NCBI GenBank assembly: GCA_016235805.1
Contig: JACRIY010000097.1
Span: 60,074-124,073 of the forward strand
Direction of reading: 5' to 3'
Length of the DNA: 64,000 nt
From: Rhodocyclales bacterium
GTDB lineage: Bacteria > Pseudomonadota > Gammaproteobacteria > Burkholderiales > Rhodocyclaceae
A program made the position numbers and the translations under genes. Numbering within the stretch: position 1 is the first letter of the stretch; each line of letters starts with the position of its first letter. The notes beneath the pieces are model-generated. The model made no database searches. It saw only the letters and a list, made by a program, of their open reading frames with translations, and was not told the DNA's origin. Positions 42,907 to 52,869 of this stretch are shown here, in pieces.

Positions 42907-43671
42907 TCACCCCTTGAGCCGCTTCAGGAACACCGCCGCGTCGCGGTTGAACGAAGGCGCCGATCGCTGGAAGTACTCCAGCGCATAGTCGAGCGAGACA
43001 TCGCCCACCACGGAGACGAAGGCGTCGGAGGCAAAGCACGTGTTGCCGCCGCAGTCGCTGGGGACCGCGCCATCGCGAACCAGGACGAACGTCGGCGTCG
43101 AGCTCACGGCGAACCGGTCGAAGGCTTGAGGGTCGATCTGAAACCCGACCTTCCGGTTGCCAATGAGGCCCTTCACCCGCGCGACGGTCTCTTTGAGGGA
43201 GCCGTTGACGAAGCCGCGGATGACCAGGACCGCTCGTGATCGCGCCGCCTGGTCCACCAGGCGCTCGAGCGTCGGCTCGGGCATCGAAAAGCTGACGAAG
43301 ATCATCAGCCCGGGCCCGACGGCAAGCGCGCCTTGCTGCAAAGGGGATCCGACGGCGCGCTCATAGCCCTTGGCCAGCGCCTCAAGGTCGACAGGCTGGC
43401 CCGCCGTCGCGGGTTGCGGCAGCGCGTCGATCCGCGGCATGCTCTGTATGGGGACTCGGGCGAGTTCCGCTTCCGACGGCATGCGGTTCGCGCGCTTGGC
43501 GCGCTCTATGTCGGCATCCTTGATCTGCGGTTGCTGCCGGCGGGCGCGAGCAAGGTCTGCCTCGGTGATATTCGGACTCGACGCCTGCTGGCTCCACGCG
43601 GTGGATGCAAACGTCAGCACCCCGGCTACGCCGAGCAGCGCGAGGTTGCGGGGAAGGTCAGTAGCCGACAC
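42907..43671 (-). CDS. trbC: F-type pilin assembly protein TrbC
   Basis: The protein has 254 aa. The GTG at 43671 is chosen because AGAGGA lies 6 bp upstream within the end of traU; it overlaps traU by 14 bp. A signal-like segment (LALLGVAGVLTFASTAW) is followed by the TrbC domain: GLMIFVSFSMPEPTLERLVDQAAR, GFVNGSLKETVARV, STPTFVLV, ending with a thioredoxin-like strand. TrbC acts in the periplasm on pilin subunits. A Cys pair (PSDCGGNTCF) is visible. Confidence 0.92.
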   Translation of the reverse strand: MSATDLPRNLALLGVAGVLTFASTAWSQQASSPNITEADLARARRQQPQIKDADIERAKRANRMPSEAELARVPIQSMPRIDALPQPATAGQPVDLEALAKGYERAVGSPLQQGALAVGPGLMIFVSFSMPEPTLERLVDQAARSRAVLVIRGFVNGSLKETVARVKGLIGNRKVGFQIDPQAFDRFAVSSTPTFVLVRDGAVPSDCGGNTCFASDAFVSVVGDVSLDYALEYFQRSAPSFNRDAAVFLKRLKG

Positions 43672-44668
43672 AGCAGTTCCTCTTGCGAAAGAGCATGAAG
43701 GCGAAGTCCTCGCCACGAATCGGGTACTCCTTCCCGGCGCCCCAGGTGACGGTGGTGCGCCCGAAGGGCTGGCAGCACTTGCCGCTTTCCTTGCCCGTGT
43801 TGGGGATCGGATAGGTCAGCTGGGTCTTGTAGAACCGCTTGTCCATCACGGGCTCGTAGTAGGGACCGCAGAGCCCGTCCTTCCCGTGCCAGCCCCAGGC
43901 GATCAGCTCCCGGTGCATCTTGGCGGTCAGTCGTTGGGCGATCAGCGACGCAGTCCTCACGCCTCCCATGTGGTACTGCACGTGCCCATCCAACGGGTAC
44001 AGCCCGCCTTGGCAGCCTGCGCACCAGAACATCTCCGTGATGCCAAAGCCAGTCGTGGCGGCTACGCAGTCGGCAGCACAGGCGGCGATTGCGATCGGGT
44101 TCGCGAACAGGATCGCGTCCGGATTCAGGATGAGGGTGAGCTCGTCGTCGTTCCACAGCGGATCCACCTCGGTCATGTACGCGACGTCGAACGAGCCGTG
44201 TTCCAGGCATGGAAAGTCGGTGACGACGTCCAGATAGAACATCACCGGGTTCATGTAGAAGTGGGCTTGGTAAAAGCTCTGTCCGTCGCCGTCACCTTCT
44301 GAGCGCGTGAAGCGCGCGCCTTCCGGTGCGGGAATGCCCGGATCGAGGTCCAGACCGCCAAGCGAGACGAGGCAGAACGGCTTGCGCACTGCCTCCACGT
44401 GTCGAGCCGGCTCCCAGAACCCGACTGAGATTCCGATCGTCGGATTGACGATGCAGCTGCACATCGCAGGCACGTCGTTTGGGCTGTCCTCCTGCCCGCC
44501 GAAGTTGCCCACCGTCGCGTTGCCGATGCTCAAGGGAAGGATGCAGCTCCAGCAGATGTCCGTGATGGGGTTGGGGAACTTGCCCGTGCACGTCGCGATG
44601 CCGGCGGCGGCACCCCCGGAGCTGACGGCCGCTAGTAGTGCCAGGATGAGAGTGAGCAGCTTCTTCAT
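43658..44668 (-). CDS. traU: Conjugal transfer protein TraU
   Basis: The protein has 336 aa with a signal peptide (MKKLLTLILALLAAVSSGGAAAG). It is Cys-rich, including ATCTGKFPNPITDICWSCI and FWCAGCQGG, typical of TraU, an outer-membrane/periplasmic protein for DNA transfer and pilus assembly. The start overlaps the traW stop by 4 bp and the stop overlaps trbC by 14 bp. The gene order traW-traU-trbC-traN is that of F. Confidence 0.94.
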   Translation of the reverse strand: MKKLLTLILALLAAVSSGGAAAGIATCTGKFPNPITDICWSCILPLSIGNATVGNFGGQEDSPNDVPAMCSCIVNPTIGISVGFWEPARHVEAVRKPFCLVSLGGLDLDPGIPAPEGARFTRSEGDGDGQSFYQAHFYMNPVMFYLDVVTDFPCLEHGSFDVAYMTEVDPLWNDDELTLILNPDAILFANPIAIAACAADCVAATTGFGITEMFWCAGCQGGLYPLDGHVQYHMGGVRTASLIAQRLTAKMHRELIAWGWHGKDGLCGPYYEPVMDKRFYKTQLTYPIPNTGKESGKCCQPFGRTTVTWGAGKEYPIRGEDFAFMLFRKRNCCVGY

Positions 44669-45294
44669 TGCAGTGCGAGCTCGTCGACGCGGAGGCGCTT
44701 GCCTTCCTGGGACACGATGGCGGGGACAGCGGTGATGCCGAGCTTGCGGACCAGCAGTCCCTGTTGGTCGTAGTACACCGGGATCTGCCAGCTCTTCATG
44801 AGGTTCAGGTACGAGCCCCCAACGAGGATCGGCTTCACTCGGCCGCGGTAGAGATCGATCAGCTCGCGCGCACGCTTCACTTGGCGTGCGTCCCGGCCGT
44901 CGAAGAAGAGCAGGTGTTTCGACATGGAGATCACGTCGAGCGGGTTCTTGACGGTTCCGGCCGCGAATAGCACGCGTCCTCGCTCGTCCAGCACGTTCTG
45001 GGGCAGTTGAACCGAAGGGTCGAAGTAGAAGGTGCGTGCCGTTTCGGCGGCCTTCAGGCCCGGCACCGCAGGCGGGTTCGTCACCGTCGCGGTTGCGCGC
45101 GCCCTGGCCTGTTGCTGCAGCTTGGCGAGCTCACCGGAACGCTCCTTTTCCTTCAGCTTGGCCGTGATGTGCTCGAGCAGGTTCTGCTCGGCGATTGGGT
45201 AGGTCGGACCGATCTTGCCGAGGGCTTCCGACCGCGCAACGCCGGAGATCGCCATGGCGGTGGCAGCGGTGACGGCGAGCAGCGCGAACCGCAC
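44665..45294 (-). CDS. traW: Conjugal transfer protein TraW
   Basis: The protein has 209 aa from the GTG at 45294, with AAGGAG 6 bp upstream. The signal peptide is RFALLAVTAATAMAISGVARS. The body contains TYPIAEQNLLEHITAKLKEK, YFDPSVQLP and PVYYDQQGLLVRKLGITAVPAIV, characteristic of TraW, a periplasmic partner of TrbC in pilus assembly. It starts just after the stop of the small exported gene. Confidence 0.93.
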   Translation of the reverse strand: MRFALLAVTAATAMAISGVARSEALGKIGPTYPIAEQNLLEHITAKLKEKERSGELAKLQQQARARATATVTNPPAVPGLKAAETARTFYFDPSVQLPQNVLDERGRVLFAAGTVKNPLDVISMSKHLLFFDGRDARQVKRARELIDLYRGRVKPILVGGSYLNLMKSWQIPVYYDQQGLLVRKLGITAVPAIVSQEGKRLRVDELALQ

Positions 45295-45295
45295 G

Positions 45296-45643
45296 TCAGC
45301 TCCTTGCCGGGCACGAGACCTGCGCAGCCAGGCGCTGCAAGCCCGCCGTGTCGCGCTGATGGGACGCACGGATCATCGCCATCAACGTCGGGTTGCCATC
45401 GCCCTCGGCGAAGGCACGACGCAACTCCACCGTGCGCATCGCACGGCCACAACGGGTCTTGAAGGCCGCCATGTAGGCCTCGGCGCCATCGCGCGCCGGC
45501 GGTGCAACCTGCGCCAGCAAGGAGAGGTACACCTCGATTGGGACATCGTCGCGAAACTCAAGCCTCTCCGGCTGGGCCTGTGCAAACGCTGAGTTGATGG
45601 CAAAGAGCGAGGCAGCAAAGGCGGCGAGCGATTGGCGGTGCAT
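45296..45643 (-). CDS. Small exported protein between the S26 peptidase and TraW
   Basis: This 115-aa protein has a signal peptide (SLAAFAASLFAINSAFAQ) and a mature part of about 90 helical residues with two Cys (FKTRCGRAMRT and AAQVSCPARS) at either end, probably one disulfide. The start at 45643 has AAAGG upstream. Position suggests a periplasmic pilus-assembly accessory. No F homologue was recognised. Confidence 0.65.
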   Translation of the reverse strand: MHRQSLAAFAASLFAINSAFAQAQPERLEFRDDVPIEVYLSLLAQVAPPARDGAEAYMAAFKTRCGRAMRTVELRRAFAEGDGNPTLMAMIRASHQRDTAGLQRLAAQVSCPARS

Positions 45644-45654
45644 GGGTTGGCCTT

Positions 45655-46233
45655 TCAGAAGATCGGACGAACCTTCGCTTGAACGTCGCGCAGGGGCACC
45701 AGGCCGCTGTTGCGATACCGCGAGTCGAAGCTGTCCGGGCTGGTTCCTTGGACGTAAAGGAACCCAGGTGGAATCACAGTCGGAGCGATCGGCTGTAGTG
45801 GTCGCCGATCGAAGGTGTGGGTCTTGGCGTGGCCGACCAGGATGCCGTTGACGAACACCTCGCGGCCGGCCACGGTGACCGTATCGCCGGGCATGCCGGC
45901 GACCCGCTTGAAGAAGGCCTGTTCCTTGAGGCCGGGGTAGTCGCGCTGCCCCGCTTCCCCCGTGAATCGGTAGACCACCAGGTCGCCGCGCTGAATCGGG
46001 CCGTTCCAGTAGTCGACATAGACGACGCTGTACGGCAGGCTGGGCGTCCAGTTGAACATCACCGGCAGAACGGGAACGTGGGAAACGAAAAGGCGAACGA
46101 GCGCAAGGGTCCAAATCGCGAGCAGGACGCCATACAGCCACCAACGCCGCAGCACGTCTTGCCTCAGCGAGCGGGCGCCACACGCCCACCACGTGAGCAG
46201 GCCGGGCCGGCGCGGAGCGGCCGCGGCGGTCAT
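45655..46233 (-). CDS. TraF-type S26 signal peptidase
   Basis: The protein has 192 aa starting at 46233, overlapping trbI by 4 bp. One membrane helix (WLYGVLLAIWTLALVRLFV) is followed by the catalytic serine region NWTPSLPYSVVYVD and the Lys in EQAFFKRVAGMPGDTV, the Ser/Lys dyad of S26 peptidases (TraF of RP4, TrhF). It may process the TraA pilin or other secreted Tra proteins. This is not the thioredoxin-fold TraF at 38404. Confidence 0.87.
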   Translation of the reverse strand: MTAAAAPRRPGLLTWWACGARSLRQDVLRRWWLYGVLLAIWTLALVRLFVSHVPVLPVMFNWTPSLPYSVVYVDYWNGPIQRGDLVVYRFTGEAGQRDYPGLKEQAFFKRVAGMPGDTVTVAGREVFVNGILVGHAKTHTFDRRPLQPIAPTVIPPGFLYVQGTSPDSFDSRYRNSGLVPLRDVQAKVRPIF

Positions 46234-46592
46234 GAGCGGCGCTCCAGCTTCGCCTTCAACAGCGGGGTCAGGTCCAGCGTGTTGTCGGACGCCCCCGCCA
46301 CGGCGCTCTTGAGCACCACCAGGCAGCGGCAATCGGCCGGCAGCTCGTCCAGGGCGGCGGGCAGCCGCTTCGCAAACGCGCTCGCGAGATCAAGGGCGCG
46401 TTGCCGCTCCTCGTCGCTCTTGCTGGCCGTTAGCAACGCTGCGAACTCCGTCTCCTTTGTACGGTAGACCTCGGAGACGTCGACGATGCCCACAAGCCGC
46501 CCCGGCCGAACGACAAGCCGGTCGTATGCCACGAGGCCGCACGTGGCCAGCAGCGTCGAGAGCGCAACGCTGAGCGCAACGACGGCCTTCAT
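46230..46592 (-). CDS. trbI: F-type conjugation protein TrbI
   Basis: The protein has 120 aa with one N-terminal membrane helix (VVALSVALSTLLATCGLVAYD) and a periplasmic part containing VGIVDVSEVYRTKETEFAALL, CLVVLKSAVAGASDNTLDLTPLL, the TrbI pattern in F-type systems (pilus retraction/assembly accessory). It overlaps traC and the S26 peptidase gene by 4 bp at either end. Confidence 0.85.
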   Translation of the reverse strand: MKAVVALSVALSTLLATCGLVAYDRLVVRPGRLVGIVDVSEVYRTKETEFAALLTASKSDEERQRALDLASAFAKRLPAALDELPADCRCLVVLKSAVAGASDNTLDLTPLLKAKLERRS

Positions 46593-49225
46593 ACTTCGTG
46601 CCCCCGGCGGCGCAGCAGCTCGGTGATCGCGTCGTCGATCGAATAGCCGGCGCGCCGCAGCTGGTCGAGCGGCGCGTTGTCTTCGAGCTTGTTGCTGAAG
46701 AGCAGGTGGCTGAACGGATCGAGGATGTTTCGTGCGACGCCCTCACCGACCGGCGACGAGATGTAGCATTCGGAGAACACCCCTGGCTCCGTGCGAAGCG
46801 ACTGCAGCAGGCGCTTCTTCGACTCGTCCATCGAGATGCGCCCGTTGCGTCCCAGCAGTTCGATCGACTCAGCCTTCTGCCGCAGCAGGAACGTCCAGTC
46901 CGAGCAGTTCAGAGCCGCTTCCATCTGGGCCGAGCCGTAGTAGTCGTCGGCGCTTTGTGTCGCGGTGCCGAGCGCGCCGCCATACTTGCGCGCGCGCCGC
47001 GCAGCTTCCTCGACCACTGCGGCCTTGACCGGATCGTCCGACCCGATCTCGCCCAGCTGCTGCTTGAGCTCGTCGACGAAGAGCAGCTTCTTCCGGTCGC
47101 GGGTCAAGTACATCTGCCCGGTGATCTGGTACATCAGCAAGATGTTCACCACCGCGTGCAGCTCGGGCTTGCGCTTGAGCTCTTCGTTCTCGATGACCAT
47201 GAAGTCATTCGAGAAGTCGATGTTGTTCTTCCCCTCGAAGAACCGGGCGTACTCGCCGTCGCGGGTGTACGGGTTCAGCATCACTGCCAGGTCCTTGATG
47301 CGCTGATCGTTCACGAGCCCGAGCTCGGGGATGCTGCCGGAGATGAAGGCATCGCGAAGCCCAGAGATCGTGAGGTCGCGCCCGTACTCCTTGTAGAGCT
47401 TCAGCACCATGGCACCGAGCGCCTTCAGCTGGACCTCTTCGAGTGCGCTGCCCATGGAGCACATCTTGGCCAGCGCCGGCTTGAGCATGTCGATGTCTTC
47501 TTTGATGCCTCCCTCGACGGACCCGTCGGGGGCCACGCGCTCATCGGACACGACGCTGAACGGGTTGAGGTTGATGCGCGAGTCGGTGCGGAACTCGATG
47601 TAGGTGCCGCCGGCCTTCTTGCACAGCTTCTCGAACGACCGGCCGAGGTCCAGCATCCAGACACGTGCGCCGATGGACAGGTAGGACCAGGCCATCTCGT
47701 TCATCAGGACCGACTTGCCCGAACCGGGGGCGCCGATGATGGCGAAGTTGTAGTTCCCCAGGTCGTTGTCGTAGACGTCCAGCGTCATCAGCTGGCCCCG
47801 TCGACCACCGAAGAGCAGGGTGGGCGTCCGCGTGCCCCGCCACTCGGCGACTAGCGGGGCCAGGTGGATCGCGTTGCCGACCGTCTTGCGGGTGACGCGC
47901 TTCATCTTGCGCATGTCGCTGTGGAAGACCGGGGACAGCGTCATGGGCAGGCTGGCGATCAGCGCTTGGCGCTGCATGAAGATGTCCGCGTTGAGCTCGA
48001 ACCCGCGCGCGCGCCAGATCGACTTGGCCGCCTCCTGAGCCTGGATTCCGCGGTCCGGTGGGCAGAACAGGCCCAGCTCGTGGTACATGCTGATCAGCGT
48101 GCCGCCCGCGTCGATGACGTCGGCCGCAGCGGTCCAATCGCGGGCCTTCTTCCCGACGTCGGGCATCACCGTCGCCATCTTGCTGCCCGCGTTCTGCGTA
48201 GCGCGCACGTGGTTGGCCGTGACCACGTTGCGGGTCGCGTTGGGATCCAGGACGTGGATGCCCATCGTCAGCAGGAACGGCGTGTTGTACTGCAGCGCCG
48301 GTTGCATCAGGTCACCGATCAGCGCGCCCATCTGCCAGAGGCCGAACCGCTCGGGAAATGACTTGATGGAGAAGAACCGCAGCTCCATCTCGTGAGCGGC
48401 CCGGTTTCCGTCCCCCTGGTTGTCGCCGGCCTGCTTCGTGAGGCGGATGCGGTGCGGTGTCGGATCCTGCACCGTGTCCCGGTCGACGATCTGGTCCCTC
48501 AGCTCGCGGCCATCGTCGTAGTGGAGGTCGTGCGAGTGGGTACTCGTCAGCCGGTCGGGATTGACGAAGAGAGAGACCCAGTTCAGCAGGTCGGCCGCAT
48601 CGCAGACGCGGTTGGGCAAGGAAGCGGAGCGCAGTGTCGTTGCCATGCCTTCACGCAACGACACGATCCGCTCGCGATCGGAGAGATCGTTGGCCTTGCC
48701 CTGGACCGTCACGCTCATCATCAAGCGGAAGTCACGGATGGTGAAATGGAAGCCCTGGGTCAGGGAACGCTGAGCGCCGCGGGTCAGATGTTCGAAGCGG
48801 CGCCGCGCCAGCTTCCGGAACAGGTTCTCGTTGCGCGCCGGTCGTCCCCACACCTGCGCCTTGTCCGACTGGTCGCCGTCCTCCGTGCGGAGGTTCGCGT
48901 AGGCACGCAACTGGCGCCGCAGGTGCGGCGAGCCGAACAGGTGGAACTGGATGCCGGTGTTGGCTGGACAGTTCGCGTAGAGGGATATGAGGACCTCGAC
49001 CATGCGGTCATCGGCCCCTGACTGCGGCATGACCTCCAACATGAACCCGATGCCGTCGCGATTGACGAAGAGCTGCTCATCCTCGAGGTAGGACTGGTAG
49101 GGCAGCCAGCTGGCGAACTGATCCGCCGGCGATTCGTCTTCGCGGCCGAATCCGAAGAGCCCAGCCGGCGTCGCAATGCCGGCGTCGGAGGTGCCGAACA
49201 GCCCGGCACGCAAGGTGGCAAACAT
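46589..49225 (-). CDS. traC: Transfer ATPase TraC (VirB4-like)
   Basis: The protein has 878 aa. N-terminal TraC domain (FASWLPYQSYLEDEQLFVNR), a central domain, and the ATPase part with Walker A IIGAPGSGKSVLMNEM and Walker B KLLFVDELKQQLGE, followed by an Arg-rich sensor region. TraC energises pilus assembly and substrate passage at the inner membrane. It starts 12 bp after traV. Full length with no visible damage. Confidence 0.95.
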   Translation of the reverse strand: MFATLRAGLFGTSDAGIATPAGLFGFGREDESPADQFASWLPYQSYLEDEQLFVNRDGIGFMLEVMPQSGADDRMVEVLISLYANCPANTGIQFHLFGSPHLRRQLRAYANLRTEDGDQSDKAQVWGRPARNENLFRKLARRRFEHLTRGAQRSLTQGFHFTIRDFRLMMSVTVQGKANDLSDRERIVSLREGMATTLRSASLPNRVCDAADLLNWVSLFVNPDRLTSTHSHDLHYDDGRELRDQIVDRDTVQDPTPHRIRLTKQAGDNQGDGNRAAHEMELRFFSIKSFPERFGLWQMGALIGDLMQPALQYNTPFLLTMGIHVLDPNATRNVVTANHVRATQNAGSKMATVMPDVGKKARDWTAAADVIDAGGTLISMYHELGLFCPPDRGIQAQEAAKSIWRARGFELNADIFMQRQALIASLPMTLSPVFHSDMRKMKRVTRKTVGNAIHLAPLVAEWRGTRTPTLLFGGRRGQLMTLDVYDNDLGNYNFAIIGAPGSGKSVLMNEMAWSYLSIGARVWMLDLGRSFEKLCKKAGGTYIEFRTDSRINLNPFSVVSDERVAPDGSVEGGIKEDIDMLKPALAKMCSMGSALEEVQLKALGAMVLKLYKEYGRDLTISGLRDAFISGSIPELGLVNDQRIKDLAVMLNPYTRDGEYARFFEGKNNIDFSNDFMVIENEELKRKPELHAVVNILLMYQITGQMYLTRDRKKLLFVDELKQQLGEIGSDDPVKAAVVEEAARRARKYGGALGTATQSADDYYGSAQMEAALNCSDWTFLLRQKAESIELLGRNGRISMDESKKRLLQSLRTEPGVFSECYISSPVGEGVARNILDPFSHLLFSNKLEDNAPLDQLRRAGYSIDDAITELLRRRGHEV

Positions 49226-49236
49226 CGTCGTCTCCT

Positions 49237-49881
49237 TCAGTTTTCGCCGACCGGCGTCGTTGCGCCACCGCGCTGCTGCAACGCCTTTAGCGCCTGCGTG
49301 ACCGCGGTGCCGTCGTCCTGGCTGCTGGCAGAGCTGCCCGGTGGGCGGGCAGGTTCATTGCCGTCGGCCTTGCCACTCGTCGCTGTCGCCAGCTTGGCAG
49401 CGCGGATGGGCGCGAAGGGCTCTCGGGCTTGGCGCTGCACGTGGTCCACCAGCCAGCGGCCGTCGTCGACCTGCAGGTAGACGAGGCTCTCGCCGTTGAG
49501 GTCGCGGTCCGCGTCCTCCCATGGCTTGATCCAGAGCCGCATCACGCGTGGCGCCGCGCGCAGCGGTGCCGGCTGGAAGGTGGCACCCATTCGAGACGTT
49601 GATGTGCCGCTGGCACTGGTGAGCAGAAGCGCGTCACGTCGCGCCGGCAGAGGGGGAGCCGCGCTGCCACCGGGAACCGGCATCGAGGACTTGCGCTGGG
49701 AAGGAAGGTTGTTCTGCAGCGCGTTGTAATAGGTCCCGGACACCGAGTCGCATTTGACGCCTTCGGGGGCTTTGCAGCCGTAGCTCGACGTGCCGTCAAG
49801 ACCCGTGATGCTGCCGCAGCCCGTGAGAGTGGCGCAGAGTGCCGCGACCGCCAGGACTCGGACGTGAGTGGTGGTGCTCAT
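49237..49881 (-). CDS. traV: Outer-membrane lipoprotein TraV
   Basis: The protein has 214 aa with a lipobox LTGC ([13 protein letters not shown]) and a second Cys pair ([19 protein letters not shown]), as in TraV (VirB7-like). TraV forms the outer-membrane core complex with TraK and TraB. The start at 49881 overlaps the dsbC stop by 4 bp. The C-terminal half is low-complexity (Gly, Pro, Ser). Confidence 0.9.
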   Translation of the reverse strand: MSTTTHVRVLAVAALCATLTGCGSITGLDGTSSYGCKAPEGVKCDSVSGTYYNALQNNLPSQRKSSMPVPGGSAAPPLPARRDALLLTSASGTSTSRMGATFQPAPLRAAPRVMRLWIKPWEDADRDLNGESLVYLQVDDGRWLVDHVQRQAREPFAPIRAAKLATATSGKADGNEPARPPGSSASSQDDGTAVTQALKALQQRGGATTPVGEN

Positions 49882-50678
49882 TGCAGGTGCCTCTGTTGTG
49901 CGGTGGCGCGTTGGCTCACCTTCTGACCGTTCGACGGAGCGGCGCCGGCGATGCGACGCTCGACTTCGGCGGCGTCCGCATAGCCGGAGGTGCGAGAGCC
50001 GTCGGCGTAAAAGATCGTGGGCGTGCCGGCGACCGAGAGCTGCCTCGCCAGTTGCAGGTTGCGGTCCAGTGGGGACTGGCAGTCGGCCTGCCCCGTGAGC
50101 CCACTGGAGTCGCCCTTGACCATCAAGGCGTGCCAGGCCTTGGAGGGGTCCTGAGAGCACATGACCATCTGCGGGAGTTGGCGGCCCTGGAACGGCACGA
50201 CGAACGTGTAGATCGTGGTGTCCTTCAGCTTGGCCAGTTCCGGCTCGAGCCGCCGGCAGTACCCGCAGCCAGGATCACTGAAGACGTACAACTTCCGCGC
50301 ACCGTTGCCCAAAACGGTCCGGATCGCATCGGTGAGCGGCAGCTTGGCCAGGTCAACCTTCGGCTCGGCGTCCGCATCACCACGCTCGCGCTGGGCCTGC
50401 AGCTTGGGCCCGGTCAGGTCGGTCATCGTCTGGGCATCGACAAGCCGCCCGAAGATGAAGAAACGTGGGTTGTCCGCGGACACGAAGGCCACGTTGGGGC
50501 CCATCCAGACTTCGAAGATGCCCGGCACCTGGCTCGCAGACACCGAAGTGAACCTGGTGCTTGGGTAGGCCTTCTGCAAGGTGGCCAGCAGCGCGGTCTC
50601 CTCGGCAGTCGGGGCCGCGGTGGATGCGCAGCAGGCCAGGGCGATCGCCAGGGCGATGGGGGCGTGTTTACTCTTCAT
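49878..50678 (-). CDS. dsbC: DsbC-family disulfide isomerase
   Basis: The protein has 266 aa. The signal peptide is [15 protein letters not shown], followed by the N-terminal dimerisation domain and a thioredoxin domain with [17 protein letters not shown] (CGYC active site) and a cis-Pro [12 protein letters not shown]. In F-like elements DsbC refolds Cys-rich Tra proteins (TraN, TraU, TraV, TraH). It overlaps traB by 11 bp and traV by 4 bp. Confidence 0.93.
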   Translation of the reverse strand: MKSKHAPIALAIALACCASTAAPTAEETALLATLQKAYPSTRFTSVSASQVPGIFEVWMGPNVAFVSADNPRFFIFGRLVDAQTMTDLTGPKLQAQRERGDADAEPKVDLAKLPLTDAIRTVLGNGARKLYVFSDPGCGYCRRLEPELAKLKDTTIYTFVVPFQGRQLPQMVMCSQDPSKAWHALMVKGDSSGLTGQADCQSPLDRNLQLARQLSVAGTPTIFYADGSRTSGYADAAEVERRIAGAAPSNGQKVSQRATAQQRHLQ

Positions 50679-52032
50679 CGTCGTTCACCTTTTGGAAGCG
50701 GTCGTGGGCGGCCGGGCGTGCGTCGGCTGTCGGCGAGACTTTCGCCGTGTCGCCGGAGTACTCGATGCGCACACCCTTGGTGAGAACGACGTCGACCTCC
50801 CGGCCCGCGTCGATCTCGATGATCGGGAAGGTCTGCTCAGCCAGCTTGATGTAGTACTGGGCCAGTCGATCGAGCGCCTTGCCGACGCCGCCGCCGATTC
50901 CCGCCTTCATCGCGTCCGAGCCATTGCTCGTGGCAACGGTCCCCAGCGCGGTCGTGCTGTAGGTCGTGTTGGCGGTCGAGATGCCTTGCCCGATGCCGCT
51001 CACCACGCCAGCCATCAATGCATTGGCCAGCATCTGGCCTTGTTTGGTGACGAGCCGGCCTCTCATGCCCACCTTGCCGTCCTCGCCAAAGATGCTGCCC
51101 TGGATCTTCACCTCCAGGGCGCGACCGTCTCGGCTCACGCACGACAGCGACTCGGTGCGGCCGTAGGCGCGCTCCGAGCTGATGTCGCCGTACGCGGCCG
51201 CGATGACGAAGCAGTCCCGGTATTCGCCCCTGAAGCGGTTCGGGAGCACCGAGTTGTCCTTGAGCATGACGACGATGGGGTGGGGGTTCGATTGCGACTG
51301 CCCGCCGGTCGGGGCGTCCACGCCGCCGAGCAAGACGCCACGCGTGAAGCTGACGGGAAGGAACGTGTCGACCGTCTTGGCTTGGGACTTCGGATCGCTG
51401 CCCCCTTCTGCTGCCTTGCTGGGTGACCCGACCGCGACGCGCATGAGCTGCGGTTGCGTGGGTGAGAGTTCGCCAAAGGCTGGCGTGCCGGCGGGCATGC
51501 CCCCGCGACCGGTGGGATCGGGAGGGGGCGGAGGAAGGCCTTGCCTGGCGAGCGCGTTGTCAGGCGGAAAGCGGGCCGCGGGCGGGGGCGCAAGTGGCGC
51601 CGGAAGCGGGGCAGGAGCGGAGGCAGGCGCAGCAGCCTTCGGCGGCTCGGTCGGAGCCGACCTCAGGCGCGTTTCCAGTTCGGCGAGCCGCCGCATCATC
51701 TCGGCCTTCGCGTCCTGCTGCTCGCGGTTCACGCGCGCCTGCTCTTCGCGATCGCGCTTGTAGAGCTCGAGCTCGCGTCCGGCCTTGCCCACCCAGGTCT
51801 CCACGTCCTTGACTTGTGAACCCGGCGCCATCAAGTCGATGTTGGTCGGCTTCAGCTCGGACCGTGGCGTTGTCGAGGCAGCGGGCTTCTTTCCATCGCT
51901 TCCCAAGGAGAAGGCGGCCCAGAGGATGAGAACGATGCTGCCGGAGATCGCGCCCAGGGTGCCCCACTGGCGAGCCCTCGGTGACATGCGATCCCAGGCG
52001 CCCGTGAGGCGTTGCTTGAGGGCATTGGTCAT
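50668..52032 (-). CDS. traB: Conjugal transfer protein TraB (VirB10-like)
   Basis: The protein has 454 aa. A cytoplasmic start, one membrane helix ([19 protein letters not shown]), a coiled-coil region ([24 protein letters not shown]), a Pro-rich linker that spans the periplasm, and the C-terminal TrbI/VirB10 domain ([34 protein letters not shown]). It connects inner and outer membranes in the secretion channel. It starts 4 bp after traK. Confidence 0.94.
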   Translation of the reverse strand: MTNALKQRLTGAWDRMSPRARQWGTLGAISGSIVLILWAAFSLGSDGKKPAASTTPRSELKPTNIDLMAPGSQVKDVETWVGKAGRELELYKRDREEQARVNREQQDAKAEMMRRLAELETRLRSAPTEPPKAAAPASAPAPLPAPLAPPPAARFPPDNALARQGLPPPPPDPTGRGGMPAGTPAFGELSPTQPQLMRVAVGSPSKAAEGGSDPKSQAKTVDTFLPVSFTRGVLLGGVDAPTGGQSQSNPHPIVVMLKDNSVLPNRFRGEYRDCFVIAAAYGDISSERAYGRTESLSCVSRDGRALEVKIQGSIFGEDGKVGMRGRLVTKQGQMLANALMAGVVSGIGQGISTANTTYSTTALGTVATSNGSDAMKAGIGGGVGKALDRLAQYYIKLAEQTFPIIEIDAGREVDVVLTKGVRIEYSGDTAKVSPTADARPAAHDRFQKVNDDEE

Positions 52033-52035
52033 GGC

Positions 52036-52869
52036 TCACACCCCCTGACGAATCACGTACACGGCCGTGCTCTCGCCCGGCCGCAGGTTGTGGTTCTCGA
52101 TCGAGACGGCGAGTACCCCACCCGTCTCGCGATCGAACTCCTGCTCCGCGAGCACCATGTCCTGGCTGCTGACGTTGGTCAGGATGTAGCGCTCGCCGAT
52201 GAGCCCGCGGCCCTCGTAGAGGCGGATCAAAGAGAACTTCGCCTCTGCCCACAACTGGATCGGCCGATTCACTTCCTCGACGCGCACGTCGGTGGGAACC
52301 CGGTCCGAGGCCATCGCGACGAGCATGGCCTTGAGCACGCGGACGTGCTGTGTCTGCTTACCGGCCGGTGAGACGTTGTCGGCCTTCGCCTGGCGAGGTG
52401 CCTTGTCGCGGATAACGATGGTGTCCGCCGGCGTGTCCGACCGGCGCAGCAGCAACGTGTAGGTCGCGTGCTGCGACGAGATAAACAGATTGATCGGCTT
52501 GTCGGGCGCGTCCTTCGGGTTGAAGGCGCGGGCACCACCGACGGGACGAACGTAGACCTCGCCCTTCTCGGCATCGCACTCGAGCACGATCTCGCCGGCA
52601 GGATTGATCTGCGGGGCGGCTGGTCCTGCGGCGCCAGGCTGCTGTTGTGCGACAGCCCCGCCGCAGTTCGTCGAGTAGATGTTTCCGAAGACGTTGGTGA
52701 TGGCCGCGCCGTCGATGCGGATCCGGGTCGGCTCCCTCATCGAGAGAATGGCCTCGACGGTGACGCCGTCCGAGGCCTCGACGAGCTGCAGCGCGTGGGC
52801 GGTAGGCGCTTCAGCGAGCCACAGCGTCGGCAGAAGCAGCGCCCACTTGTACTTGGCCAGGTTGCGCAT
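52036..52869 (-). CDS. traK: Secretin-like conjugation protein TraK
   Basis: The protein has 277 aa with a signal peptide ending AHA (WLAEAPTAHA). It contains VTVEAILSMREPTRIRIDGAAI and NLFISSQHATYTLLLRRSD, typical of TraK/VirB9-like outer-membrane components. AAGGAG precedes the ATG. The first 59 bp overlap the traE 3' end, an unusually long overlap for this operon type. Confidence 0.93.
   Translation of the reverse strand: MRNLAKYKWALLLPTLWLAEAPTAHALQLVEASDGVTVEAILSMREPTRIRIDGAAITNVFGNIYSTNCGGAVAQQQPGAAGPAAPQINPAGEIVLECDAEKGEVYVRPVGGARAFNPKDAPDKPINLFISSQHATYTLLLRRSDTPADTIVIRDKAPRQAKADNVSPAGKQTQHVRVLKAMLVAMASDRVPTDVRVEEVNRPIQLWAEAKFSLIRLYEGRGLIGERYILTNVSSQDMVLAEQEFDRETGGVLAVSIENHNLRPGESTAVYVIRQGV

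Noticed and set aside
46598-47854. 418-aa plus-strand ORF
   Set aside because: Antisense to the traC ATPase.
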